NCBI GenBank assembly: GCA_024663395.1
Contig: JANFAH010000004.1
Span: 3,782,001 to 3,846,000, forward strand
DNA: 64,000 nt
DNA from: Pisolithus tinctorius
Lineage: Eukaryota; Basidiomycota; Agaricomycetes; Boletales; Pisolithaceae
Reading direction: 5' to 3'
Position 1 is the stretch's first letter, and every line of letters starts with the position of its first letter. The notes beneath the pieces are model-generated. The model saw nothing but the letters and a program-made list of their open reading frames with translations. It ran no database searches and was not told the DNA's origin. This document shows positions 1 to 10,420 of the stretch, in pieces. The position numbers and the translations under genes were made by a program.

Positions 1-1933
1 TCCTGTTGCTCATGCTTCGAAATTCCAAAAGCATGCACTGGAGCAGAGTGCATCTCATAGTCTGATCACCTCGGATATAATGCCCATACTCGATAGATTA
101 ACAAACTTGATGTTGGTAGGCCAGCCAACTAGTTTGACACCATATGCCAGGATTATACTGTGCTTGTAATTGAGATAATTCATTATGATGTTCCTCTTAT
201 TTGTGGCTTGTCCTGTGGTGATGTTTAGTGCAGTTTTATGGAAAACACTGCTCTGAGGCACCCACTGAAACCATCGAAAATCATCTTGGTTACTTGTTTC
301 CTGACACTCACAAGGTTATTGTGCTCCACAATATCTGGGCCTATGGTTGAGCAGCTGTCACCTAACACCAAATGAATTTACTTTGACCCTGAGTACATGC
401 CCACTGCTCATACTTGTGTGCAATGTCAGTGACTGGCTGTTGGATGACATCCTGCCAGAAGTTTGCTGAGTTGTTGGTTGCAGTCCATGTGGACTGGATG
501 GTGTCATTGACATGGCTGTGCATGACAAATAATGTGGCATATATGCCAGTTTGGTCATGAAGGTTTTCAAGCTGTGGACCATCCTTACCATGAAGAAGTT
601 CATAAGTAAAGTGCAACATACCTCCTTGGTGATCCTATCTACTGTGTAATTGACATCATGTGCCATTGCAGTGTTGTTCATGTGGGTGCCATGCACCTTG
701 AGCTTGTGATATTCTTGAAGTTTCTCAATGAGTAGTTCTTCCTCACTTTGTGAGAGCAGATGCACCTCTAAATCAACCTTGACCAACTCTTGAAGTCACA
801 CCATGGGTAGCTTCTCTCCAACAGGGTGATCTGGACTTGCTTGTTAGCACTCATATAACAGTACAGTCAAGTATACTTACCTGTATTGACTTCAAGTGAT
901 TTGGTGTGGACCAGGGCATTCTGTAGCATGGCACAGCAGCTTTGGTGATAGTTGGTCTTCATGTTGATGAGGCCCTTGATGTGGTCAAAAGTAACATTGT
1001 TGGCTGTGGCAATGGCTTCAAGCTTCGCATTCTGAGAGTGGAGGAAACTCTTGAGTGCATCATGGAGTTCCTTTGCTCACTTGGCCTTGTCCTCCTTCAT
1101 TAATGAGCAAGAGGATTTATTGGCAGTCAAAAGGAGGTGCAGTGCCTGTGGCTTTGATAGGTTGGACAGGAATGCCAGGATTCTGAGCATGCCAGGAGGA
1201 ACTATTTGCTGAGGATTTCACATTCTTGACAAAGCTTGTGACAGGGTTGATTGTGCACTTGTCACTCTGTAGTCTGTTGGGGGAGGAGGAAGTCCAAGTT
1301 GAGGCAGTACCCAGGCCACTGAATTGACCAGTGGTTGACATGTCAATTGAGCTTGACCTTACCTCTGTGTTCTGTAGCCCATTGAGTGAAGAGGCTGGCC
1401 AAGCCAAGGTAGTGACCAGGCCACTGAGGTGACTGGCAGGTACATTGCTTGCACACAAACTTGCCTCAGCAGTCTGCAGCTTGTTGAGTGAAGAGACTGG
1501 CCAAACTGAGGTAGTGTCCAGGCCACTGGGTAGACCAGAGGTTGGCCAAGTGTAATTGACTGGTGGAATGTTGGTGGCAGGCAGGCTGAATGGTGGTCTA
1601 TATGTTGAAGACATGCTGAGGTAAAGTCAGGGACACTGTCTATGATATGGATGGAAGTATGTGACTGACAAATTATTCACAGGGATTAATGCAGTTGTCT
1701 CATTACAAGCAGATGCACCTGCTGGGCTCATGCAGTTGAGCAAAAAATTCAATGGAAGCAAAATATATATTACCATAACTAAGGCCAGTGAGGGGGTTAT
1801 CTTCGCTGTTGAGCATATCAAGAAATGAAATAGGATTAGATGGAGCCATATCAGATGGTTGAGAATCATCGCCAGCATGGTTCATACTAACAGTACTATG
1901 AGAGCAGAGGGGAGAGGTCTGAGAGGAAGACAC
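1..1933 (-). pseudogene. Decayed multi-exon agaricomycete gene of unknown function, cut by the window edge
   Basis: Coding similarity runs on the minus strand from about 1614 (possibly an upstream exon at 1703-1933) past position 55 and out of the window. I recognise the layout from recurrent agaricomycete hypothetical proteins: a Ser/Thr/Pro-rich N-terminus, a helical block (KELHDALKSFL, about 1075-1040), a block with EELLIEKLQEYHKLK (about 740-700), a block with ENLHDQTG (about 575-550) and a late block with VKLVGWP (about 150-110). A canonical intron lies at about 836-880 (GTAAGT donor, CTAAC branch point). Decay is clear: in-frame TGA codons where arginine is expected (before AKELHD, and before LQELVK) and a frameshift near 620. 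I infer an old pseudogene; the function of the family is unknown to me. Confidence 0.55.
1258..1527 (-). repeat. Three imperfect 34-35-residue tandem repeats in the Ser/Pro-rich N-terminus
   Basis: Within the 1117-1614 frame, three consecutive units start SGLDTTSVWP, SGLVTTLAWP and SGLGTASTWT, each followed by a SSLNKLQ/SSLNGLQ/SSPNRLQ block. The spacing is 34 and 35 residues. They look like an internal duplication of a low-complexity segment. Confidence 0.7.
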
Positions 1934-4383
1934 TGATGCACCAGAATATTTTCACACTGGCAGGATATGTGTTGATCATTTGTGCCACTCGAAAGTCCAA
2001 TATCACTGTGACATCAGTACAACACAATATTTATTGATTGATGTTGTGCACACCTTGCATTTGAATCACATGGACACAGCCAACAACACCATATGTTCAG
2101 GGCACCTAGAGTCTCAGTTGTAAGCCATGTTGCCACACTGAAACCAGACAACAGATAGTACCTTCAGATAATTTTGTGGAATGAAGGCACACAACACTGC
2201 AACACATGATCATGCTGCACCATATTGCATCATGTGTGCACAGTGGTGAGATAGGGTTCTACCAGTGGACGATGCACAGTATAGGGTACCTGGAACTACA
2301 ATGTATGGTTCATCACTGTCGTACTGTCAATGAGTTACTTACTGAGAACATCCAATATCCATACTTTATATGACCTTTGAGTGGTGTGGTGGTCTTGCAC
2401 CAGCTACGTGGTACATGCCACAACTATGCTCAGGATAGATCAGTGACAGTTAGACCTACTGGGATACCAAGCAAGAGTGCCTCCACCCAGCAGGAATGTG
2501 TCAAGTCATAGCATGAGCATCAGCTCAGAGAAATTAGCATGAAATTTGCTGAAAACCTATGGGCAATAGTAAGCATTCAAATACACATGTTGACTATGCT
2601 CAGTCACAATGACAGTTGTGACACACCATGATTGATACAACAAAGAATTTCATGGAGCCAATTCCAATGCTTGCAGCATATCGTTAGCAGGTGGGTGGAA
2701 ATGAGAGGAAGATGGGTATTTGACTGTACCCATAAAACTGATAAATGTGTATTGCACATTCAGCATACAGATGTATAGAGTGTGGCTGGTCCAAACACTT
2801 AATTCCTGCTGTGTATGTGTAGTGCTTTTGAGAAGCTTATGATATTTCATTTAGAAAATAGGGGTTGAGTGTGGGTGCCTGCACCCTCCATTACCATGAA
2901 GTATTTACATATGTTTATACCTGAGCTAAGTAGCATAGTTGGCTTATCCAAAGTCTGTCAATCACTGCATGCTTTGAGTAAGTCTTTTATACAAACTGAC
3001 TTGCCCTTTTGAAGCATGGCTAAATATTTACAGTGAAGAAGAAACCATCCAAGGTTAAATGCTCACAGTCAGACCATAGTGATCATCAGTGGCTTACTAC
3101 TCAATGTTGGTTCTCAAAGCCTGGGTACATATAATCACCCATCCATGCAGTTGGCTCTCTGATGCTATTACGCAGGGTCTGCAAGGCACAGAATGAAAAG
3201 GCATGCCTCTGAGTTGCAAGGTAAGTACAGGGTGAGTACCAACAACTTTTGACCCAATAAAACTTACTGCATGGTTTGTAGGACAAGACTCCAGTAGGCA
3301 TTCCTCACAACTTTGAGTGAGGTGCCACTGATCTGATGTTATAGGCAGCGAGAATCATCAAAGTGCTCTTGGCAGACTGCTGTGTCAGCAGAAACCCTCA
3401 CTCCCATCAAGCATACTGCTGCTCTGTCAGTGGAAACTCTTGCTCCCATCAGGCATGCTATAGAGCTATGGCATGTGGACTGGCAGCCAGAAGACTGATG
3501 GCCAGATGAGTTGGAGATCTTGAAGGAATCTGTATGCTTGAAGTCTGATCCTGCAGCACTCAGTTGCTTCTGGGCAGGAATGAGGGTCCATATTGAGGAA
3601 GGAAAGGAGATTTTATCCCGCCTTCATGGGATTTCTCATGGTGCACAGATGGAAGTGCCTTCCACCTCATTAGGAAGTTTCTGTGACATGTGTGTTAATG
3701 TAGCTTTGGAAGTGAAGTTCTTTGAGATGTCACTACTACATGCTGATACATAGATTCAAACATGATATATTTCTGCATGCACAATCCTGCCATCACATGC
3801 CAGTATGTAGAAGCAGCTATAATATGTGGTGCCTCGAGAACAAAATGGAAACCCAAACATTTCCATAGCAAACACTATAGTGAACGCCATGTTTTGTAAG
3901 CCTTGCAATCCATATGCCTCTATCGAGCGCAGATAACCCTGAGATCTCGGTACTACATGTATATTCTAACTTGATAAGTGCCCGGTGTGCACCTGGCTTA
4001 ATGTTAGTGTCTCGAGAATGTGATGGAGAGCCAGCGCATCATAGCAAACACCATAGCAAACACCATATTTTGTGAGTCTCGTGACTGCCAATCTATGTAC
4101 ATACCTTCATCCAGAGCATGTACACACTACATCTATAACAGAATACCTACATATGCTAGTACTAGATGGTACATACTACTGGCTAGAAAGTACATATCAT
4201 GAGTAGGAGTCTTTTGCAACACTCAAAGGATATACCACCTAGCAACTTGCACAATGTATACAAGTAACCACTGATGATGAATTACTGGCCACTTCCATTT
4301 CAACTCAAGACCAGGTTGTAAGCTATGAAGGGGTCCTCTCACTGGATGGAGGTGTATCACATAATTGCATTGACATGATTTAT
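1934..4383. other. Gene-poor, CpG-poor interval
   Basis: I see no convincing gene. Short open frames exist (3511-3753 plus, 80 codons) but show no family I know. There is a local twofold repeat at about 3385-3464 (two related copies around CTCCCATCA) and another around 3855-3900 and 4045-4080 (CATAGCAAACACCAT). CpG is scarce, as expected for old methylated repeats. Confidence 0.4.
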
Positions 4384-5262
4384 CTACAGTAATTCAGCTT
4401 TAGCTACTTGGGACCACAACTCATCAGAACTACTGGCTGCAGAAGAGGGCTCCATATGACCAAGGATATCATCTAAAGACTTGGGCCAAAATGGGCCATT
4501 AGGAACTGGAGTCGCATACACCAATCCTTCATTGTAGCTGGTAGTATAAGCTTGCAGTGCTGTGGCAAATGTCTTGAACCTCTTATGACTATTGTCAGGC
4601 ATGCTGGTGACACACACCTGAACTGCCAGCCTTCTGATTGTTAGCTGTATAGATAAATATTATCTGAAAGCAGAACTGACCATTGGAAAAAAATGCCAAC
4701 TTCCTGTCCTACTGTGATGACATAGTAGCCATCAATACTGTCCATGGTGTCAGGAGGCAGAAATGTTGACAGATGGGGCCCAGGAAAGTGGAGAGGAAAA
4801 ACTGGCACAGGGCATGGAGCTGTAGGTGGTGGACTACTTGGGGCCAGTGCTGGATGTTGGGTGGGGGGAGTTGACTTGGGCAAGTGATGAGATTTAGGAG
4901 TGGATGTTGGGCTAGTCACCAAGCAGGAGGAAACTGTTGACACAGGCATCCTTGACCTGGGCAATGCCTGTAGTATGTGTGATGGCATCCAGATCTGTGG
5001 TGTACATGGTGTCTGGGGAATGCATGAAAATGTTATAGACTCTTCTGTTGTCATCTGAGTCCAAGTGACCATGTCGCAGTTGATATCTGTAGGCAATACA
5101 TAGTTAGTAGCAATCACCATGGCAGATAGAAAAAGGTTAATTACCTGAGAGCTGCATTGACTCTAGCAACTCATGAAGCGCACTAGAGGAATAGTGACAG
5201 GATAGGCCAGAGCGTGAGTGGGACTCTTCACTCATCAAGTTATCAAGCTGATGGAACAGCAT
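4384..5262 (-). pseudogene. Gene with viroplasmin-like (RNase H1 N-terminal type) domain, probably decayed
   Basis: Exon 1 is 5145-5262, starting MLFHQLDNLMSEE. An intron at 5087-5144 has a GTAATT donor, a CTAAC branch point and a TACAG acceptor, and it joins in phase to exon 2, which runs to about 4680. Exon 2 is a long Pro/Ser/Thr-rich linker ending in DGYYVITVGQEVGIF. A further intron of about 50 nt leads to 4384-4617, which reads CVTSMPDNSHKRFKTF, then GLVY and NGPFWP. The YYVI-G--VGIF core followed by a KRFKTF-A block is the viroplasmin (caulimovirus VI/RNase H1 N-terminal) fold signature, which binds RNA-DNA hybrids in RNase H1. No RNase H catalytic domain follows. The last junction seems to create a TGA codon, so the gene may be dead. 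The domain call is confident; the function is unknown. Confidence 0.6.
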
Positions 5263-6094
5263 GCTGGAGGTATTGGAACAAGGAGGTTAATAAGCTATCA
5301 GGTATATGATATGATCATGTGGTAAATGTCAAGCTTATGTAGGAGCAGGAAGCACACATTGTGAACAAACAATGAGCCTAGGGAAATTATGGACAAAGCA
5401 GCCAAGAAATAGAACTTGCCTTTCCCTTGGTCTAGTGCAAGAAGTCTGCTCAGCAGGGTCACAAGGAGTCATGTGCACTCGGCTTACACATACAGTTTAC
5501 AACCAGAAGATACTTGTGGTGAAGGCAGCAGAAGCCCAAAATGACCAGGCAGAGAGAATTGGCAGTGAGTATCACCTGTGATTCCCACCCAGAAGAGTAC
5601 AAGGAACTTACCCTGATGAAGAGATGATGCTGGAGGCACTGGCTGACATGCAAGCATTGCATAGGTATAATGGTCAAGCTAAAGGACAGAGATATATATT
5701 GATAAATTGGATAGCTGGGAGGATTGTGAGGAGGCCATTCTTGATGGTGTGTTGGATGGTACTCACAGTCTGGAGATTAGCAATGTGGGTGGGGAGCTGA
5801 GCGACTTGATAAGAGATATGTATTTGGATTTTGAAGCAGGGTAAGAACATGAACTTACTTGAAAATCATTCTAACTGAGTATGTACCCTGCAGGTCAGAA
5901 AAGCGCACAAAGCATGTTGATCATCACATGTGCTGAGATCGAATTATTTGATGCAGTCAGGCATTCAATTTGCAAATGCCCACACTCACTCACTCTTACC
6001 TGGAATGGAACCATGCTCAAGCCTCAACACCAGCTAGGGGCCATTTTGCAGAGAGGGTGGAGGCTGAGGACCTGGGCAATGGATCAAATGCTGT
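5263..6094. other. No recognisable gene
   Basis: Open frames of 69-78 codons occur (5372-5581 and 5881-6117 plus), but I recognise no family and see no splice structure. The stretch is CpG-poor and sits between the viroplasmin-like gene and the family-H element end. Confidence 0.4.
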
Positions 6095-6276
6095 CACACA
6101 CCAAAGGTGTTTGGTGAGGTGGACATGGATGCAGCTGATGAATGGAGATGAAGACCATAGCCCTCATGTGAAGAAGGACAGCCAGAAATGTCAGTAGTCA
6201 TCCCTCACACAAGAATGAGTTGTCAATGCCAAAGAAAAAGAAAGGGAGTGAGTTAAGTGCTGATGAAAATTCTTAA

Positions 6277-6945
6277 GTGCCTGTGTACAGCATTCCAGTT
6301 TTCAATGTATCTCCACCAATTCTGCAGATACTGACACCATTCCCACACTTGCTTGTAGCACTCAGCCACACAATCCTACCTTCCAAAATTGGAAAGGATT
6401 TGCACACTCCACATGTTTCTACAGCACTCCCTCCAAAAGATGCTCATTTCACTAATTCTTCTGATATGGCCACCTCCACATCAATCATTTCACTTGTCCC
6501 CTTTGCTAGGGACCATGGCTACATATTTCTACCAGGAGTTCCTACTAGCTTCCATCCTGAAGCATCCTGGTACATCCCATCCTCATCTGCCCCCTCTCAG
6601 CCCATCCAGCTTGGACATCATGTTCTTTTTGTCAGTATGACCTCTAGGAGGACATTCTTTGGTCACCTCAGGTCTGTCATTCACTTGGAAAGGTCTTATG
6701 TGGTCATTTCAGTCTCTCCAGTCCAAGAAGCATATGGATCCTTCCTCCCTGCTCCCTGCAACATCTTCATACCAGTCTCATCCATCATTCTTCCAAAATT
6801 GCGACAGCTACAGTATAATCTACTGTTCTCCACTCTCCCTGATCACATCCATGATGAGTATGATGCACATCTTGCCTCCTTATTGCAAGATACAGCAGAA
6901 GATGCTCCCCCTTCATCCTCTCTTCCAACAGAGCCTCATTCATGA
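6277..6945 (+). CDS. C-terminal segment of a family-H LTR element protein, unknown domain
   Basis: The 222-codon frame ends just before the polypurine tract. It is preceded in frame by a TAA and, before that, a basic start (MPKKKKGSEL, about 6225). Characteristic stretches are TSRRTFFGHLRSV, VQEAYGSFLPAPC and LPDHIHDEYDAHLASLLQD. Closely related frames occur in both arms of the element at 41794-44906, so the sequence was evidently coding in a common ancestor. I do not recognise it as integrase, chromodomain or envelope. The position is that of a 3'-terminal accessory domain. It is a remnant; no full-length copy is present. Confidence 0.5.
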   Translation: MPVYSIPVFNVSPPILQILTPFPHLLVALSHTILPSKIGKDLHTPHVSTALPPKDAHFTNSSDMATSTSIISLVPFARDHGYIFLPGVPTSFHPEASWYIPSSSAPSQPIQLGHHVLFVSMTSRRTFFGHLRSVIHLERSYVVISVSPVQEAYGSFLPAPCNIFIPVSSIILPKLRQLQYNLLFSTLPDHIHDEYDAHLASLLQDTAEDAPPSSSLPTEPHS

Positions 6946-6989
6946 AGTTTTTACTTGCTTCACTGAGAGGACAGTTAGGGGGGGAAAGT

Positions 6990-7838
6990 TGTGATCCCCT
7001 ATGCTCCTGTCACCCCACAGACCCCCAAAGCTTGACCCCTGTTGACATCTGACTCATGCTGTCCACTTTTGGATGTACTATATAGGCATCAGATCAGTGC
7101 TGCCTCTCTGTCATCCCACTTTGGCCCAGAGGTGATCTCTTCAAGATGTGACATGCACAGCCTGCCCCTAATGTGATTCCAGTGTGCTTTCCCAGTTTCT
7201 GACTTTACTTGACTCATACTTTGACATCCTGACTGTCGTTGACTCACTTATTGCCAATACTTACCAATCTTTTGGCCTTGCTTACTGATTCTTCACTTTT
7301 TGGCTTACTTATCCTTACCAATCACTTACCAAGTGTTTGCACCTTGTTTTCCATAGGCAATGCCTCTGTACTGTATATAAATCACTGTACTTAGATAGCT
7401 GAATAAGAAGATGTCAGAGAGCCCCTCTTGCCCACATTTTATTATCACTCAGTAATTCATTCAGCAGCTTCGATAGTTGAGACTTTATTAAGGGTCTAAC
7501 TATCATCTACTTTGCTTATCCTCATCTATCATCAATATACTTCACTCCAAGCCCTCCCTGAGCTCAGTGCAGCTTAGGGCATCAAATTAAGTTGTCATCC
7601 ATCCTTCTGTAGGCTGACAGCAGTCTACCCTATCGCTTTCTATCGCATTCTTGCTCCCTCTTCATCAGGAGTGCCCCCAACCCTCAGCACTCATCTTTGA
7701 GTGTTGTAGCTCACAAAAACCCATCCAGATAACAGGTTCTACCATCTAGGTACCACATAGGTACACCACCACTCGCTTTCATTGTCTTTTGTGTTGGTTT
7801 TGGTTGGTTTCCACCACTGAACCACACTTTGACTCACA
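6990..7838 (+). repeat. LTR of family H (copy 1)
   Basis: TGT...ACA-bounded 849-bp repeat. It is similar throughout to 43981-44906 and to the reverse complement of 41794-42732, including the CCCCACAGACCCCCAA block near its start and CACACTTTGACTCACA at its end. Confidence 0.75.
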
Positions 7839-8024
7839 GTGCTGGAACTTGGAGAGTGCATGTGGTAGATGTGTTTTGTGGGCCATTATAGTTCTGTGTG
7901 AAGGGTGTTACTGACAGCAACCATTTAGGCACTGAGAAAGCAAATCTTGTAATCAGTGCAGATGACTCTTAGGCACCATTCACCCTCTGAAGTTGAAGTC
8001 AAAAACTTCAACTTTGACTTTGGC

Positions 8025-8130
8025 AATGTAGTCACATGATGATTATATAAGCTGTGCATGCCTGTGTGAATGCAAAGTCCAGGTTTCGGGCTTCTGCTTC
8101 AGTAATGTAGTCATGTGATGATTATATAAG
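8025..8130 (+). promoter_or_regulatory. Duplicated TATA-box module upstream of the Harbinger transposase
   Basis: A 27-bp block occurs at 8025-8051 and again at 8104-8130 with two mismatches (both in the CACATG/CATGTG core). Each copy ends GATTATATAAG, a good TATA box. The second copy lies about 60 bp upstream of the transposase ATG at 8192. A short hairpin-forming pair, GTTGAAGT and ACTTCAAC, lies just upstream (7992-8013). Promoter function is inferred from position. Confidence 0.5.
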
Positions 8131-8191
8131 ACAACAACACAACTTGTAGTTCAATAGATAACATTGTGATAACAGATCAAACAACTCTGCT

Positions 8192-9083
8192 ATGGATCTT
8201 GAAGCACAGCAGCTCCAGCACCATCGTCATTGCTGTCTTGCTGCACTTGTAGTAGCAGTGATGATCCAGGTGCTATGCCTCTATGACCTCCTTTTTCATT
8301 CTGACTCAGAACCAATCCCCTACCATACCTCAATCCTGACTGGTGAGGGGTGGATGCTAGAGCTCCTGAATGGTCATCCAGACAGGATACAGGCTTGCCT
8401 TGGTGTCAGCCATGGGGTTTTTGATCACCTGATGCAGGTGCTCACCCATCATGGTTTTGTGCCTTCTCGCAATGGAATTTCTGTGGAGGAACAACTTGGG
8501 ATATTCCTCTACACCTGTGTTACTGGGTTGTCATCCTGGCATGTTGCTGAGAGGATCCAACACTCCCCAGGGACCATCACTAGGTAGGGAGTTCATTGGA
8601 CTGTCTGATATTTTTCTCACAATTTTTTAGATATTTCAAAGCAATGTTGGCTTTCTTTTCTGGGGGACAATTCTATGCATCCCAAGTGCAATTCCCCACC
8701 AACAACACTCCCATATCAACTATGATTACTAGTGACCCATGCTTCTGATTTTTCCAGGATTGTATTGGTGCAGTTGATGGCACTCATATTCAAGCATTCA
8801 CTGCTGCTGAGGACCAGCCTTACATGAGGAACTGGAAGGGCTACCTATCTCAAAACTGTCTCTTCATCTGTGATTTTGACTTCTTCTTCACATATGCCCT
8901 CACTGGCTTTGATGGGTCAACTGCAGATGCAACCATGTGGCATGATGCACACAGGAATGACTTGCACATGCCACCTGGGAAGTACCTTCTTGCAGATGCA
9001 GGGTTTGGGACCTGTGATGCACTTCTGGTTCCCTATCAAGGTGTTCATTACCATCTGAAAGAATGGTGCCAGGCTGGATTAAG
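8192..9083 (+). pseudogene. PIF/Harbinger-type transposase (DDE_Tnp_4 family), truncated
   Basis: Exon 1 (8192-8583) carries the N-terminal helical region ending SWHVAERIQHSPGTITR. A 47-nt intron (8584-8630, GTAGGG...TTTTAG) joins in phase to RYFKAMLAFFS. Exon 2 has the DDE core: first Asp in GAVDGTHI (about 8770-8793), conserved GSTADATMWHDA, and second Asp in LADAGFGTCDALLVPY. A GTAAGT donor at 9084 starts a second intron, and the LTR of element A begins inside it at 9131, so the exon with the catalytic Glu is missing. One in-frame TGA (8746-8748) stands where Arg or Trp is expected (CF-x-FFQD). I infer an inactive, insertion-disrupted transposase. Confidence 0.85.
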
Positions 9084-9130
9084 GTAAGTTGCTATTCCAT
9101 CCTGCTCAGCGTACCTGTAACCCCTATTTT

Positions 9131-9864
9131 TGTCATGACCGTGTGTTCACTCTAAGTCTCTACTCACTCCGCACCCTCTTCCACCAGTCATTCGCTCACT
9201 CCACACCAACTCCACCCACCTTCTATCATCTACAAACCATCTCTGCTCTGACTGCTGTCAGACTTGTGTTGTTCTCCTACTGGACTGAGCAGACCACTCT
9301 CTGAGTGGTCATGTGACTGTCTTCGGACTTCTCCCTGACAGCACACAGTCAGCTACTCTGCAGCATGCACACTGCATGGTCCAGCATCTGGACTGTTTCC
9401 TTTCTGGATGTTCTATGTTACCCGCTTGTATGTCCTCCATCTACCCTTCATTCATTGTCTAGGAAGTTTTTACTTGAAAATTTCTGAGTCTCCATATGTC
9501 AGTTCCAATTCTGGTTACTGTACCTCTGCAACAGTATAAAAGCATGTATCATACTCCACTGTTCTTCAGTATGAATATCAACTTAGTTCCTACTCCTCCT
9601 GTCTCTGACTTCTGCCTGTCAGAGTTATCTCCAACTCTCTGTCTGTACTCTCCCTCTGAAAGATGAGGGCTGAGATCATGCAAGGGGGTAGTGCACAAGC
9701 TAAACCTGATGCCCTCACTCTGCTCCGCCTTTGTCTCAGTGGTCTTCATTCCTGCCAACACTCCGCTAGTTGGAGTTCTGCCCTCTTGTGTCGGACTTGC
9801 TTCTGGACCCTCCTCTAGACCTTATATAGCATCAGAGTTGGTCGGAGTAGGCCCAGACTTGACA
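9131..9864 (+). repeat. 5' LTR of Ty3/Gypsy-like element A (LTR-A copy 1)
   Basis: Starts TGTCATGACC and ends near ACTTGACA. It shares the start, the block GAGGGCTGAG...CAAGGGGG and the 3' end with copies at 29935-30662 and 50354-52079. A TATAAAAG motif at 9535-9542 is a plausible promoter. This copy is the most diverged in its middle. It sits in intron 2 of the Harbinger gene and precedes the gag start at 9926. Confidence 0.7.
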
Positions 9865-9925
9865 GTATATTCGTACTCACACTTGTACGATCTCATTTTC
9901 CGTCCTCCGAAAAACTTATGCCATT

Positions 9926-10420
9926 ATGAGAACTCGAGCTCAATCTCAAAGAGAGGTTGCTGAGAACCTCGCTGCAGCACTAGCCAATCTGCATCGACTC
10001 CCTTCCATCATTGAACAATTCCAATCCTTCTCTGCTTGATGCTGCTCTTGCGCTGAGGGCGAAAGCACTTCACAAGCTGGTCACTCCGACCTCCACCCAT
10101 CAGCTTTCCATACTCCATCTCCTCGTAACCAAGATGATGGACCTGACCCCAACCCTGACTACCCTGATGGTGATCCTGACAGCAGGGGCAGTGGTGATGG
10201 GGATATCCCTGAAGACCCAGCTGAGCCACCAGAGGATCCCCTCGTAGCTCTTGCTAGAGCTGTCCATGCACTTGTGTGGTCTAACTTGCACACTGGGGAC
10301 TCTGCTCCGAAAACCAAAGTCCATGAGCCTGACACCTTCGATGGCTCCAACCCTAAGAAACTCTGCGAGTTCCTTGTACAATGTGAGTTGAACTTCCAAG
10401 ACCGCCCCTGTGCATTCCGC
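9926..10420 (+). pseudogene. Element A gag, N-terminal part
   Basis: The frame starts MRTRAQSQREVAENLAAAL at 9926, reads through one TGA (about 10037, CGA expected) into a Pro/Asp-rich linker (EDPAEPPEDPLVALARA), and reaches the conserved Gag start TKVHEPDTFDGSNPKK, CEFLVQCELNFQ and RPCAFR at 10420. It continues exactly in frame at 38329 (SDRAKVTFAQSYLKGMA) once element B and its 4-bp duplication are removed. This is Ty3/Gypsy-type Gag (retrotrans_gag family). Confidence 0.85.

Larger units (their letters stand above)
6095..7838 (+). mobile_element. LTR element family H, 3' end plus LTR (copy 1)
   Basis: The same sequence occurs at 41794-43655 (inverted) and about 43655-44906 (direct), which defines the family. 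A purine-rich tract (AGGGGGGGAAAG, 6977-6988) lies directly before an LTR that starts TGTGATCC at 6990 and ends ACTCACA at 7838 (849 bp). This is the expected junction of an internal region with a 3' LTR. No 5' part, Pol or second LTR is found nearby, so this is a truncated copy. The LTR contains a TATATAA motif at about 7374, a plausible promoter. Confidence 0.75.
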
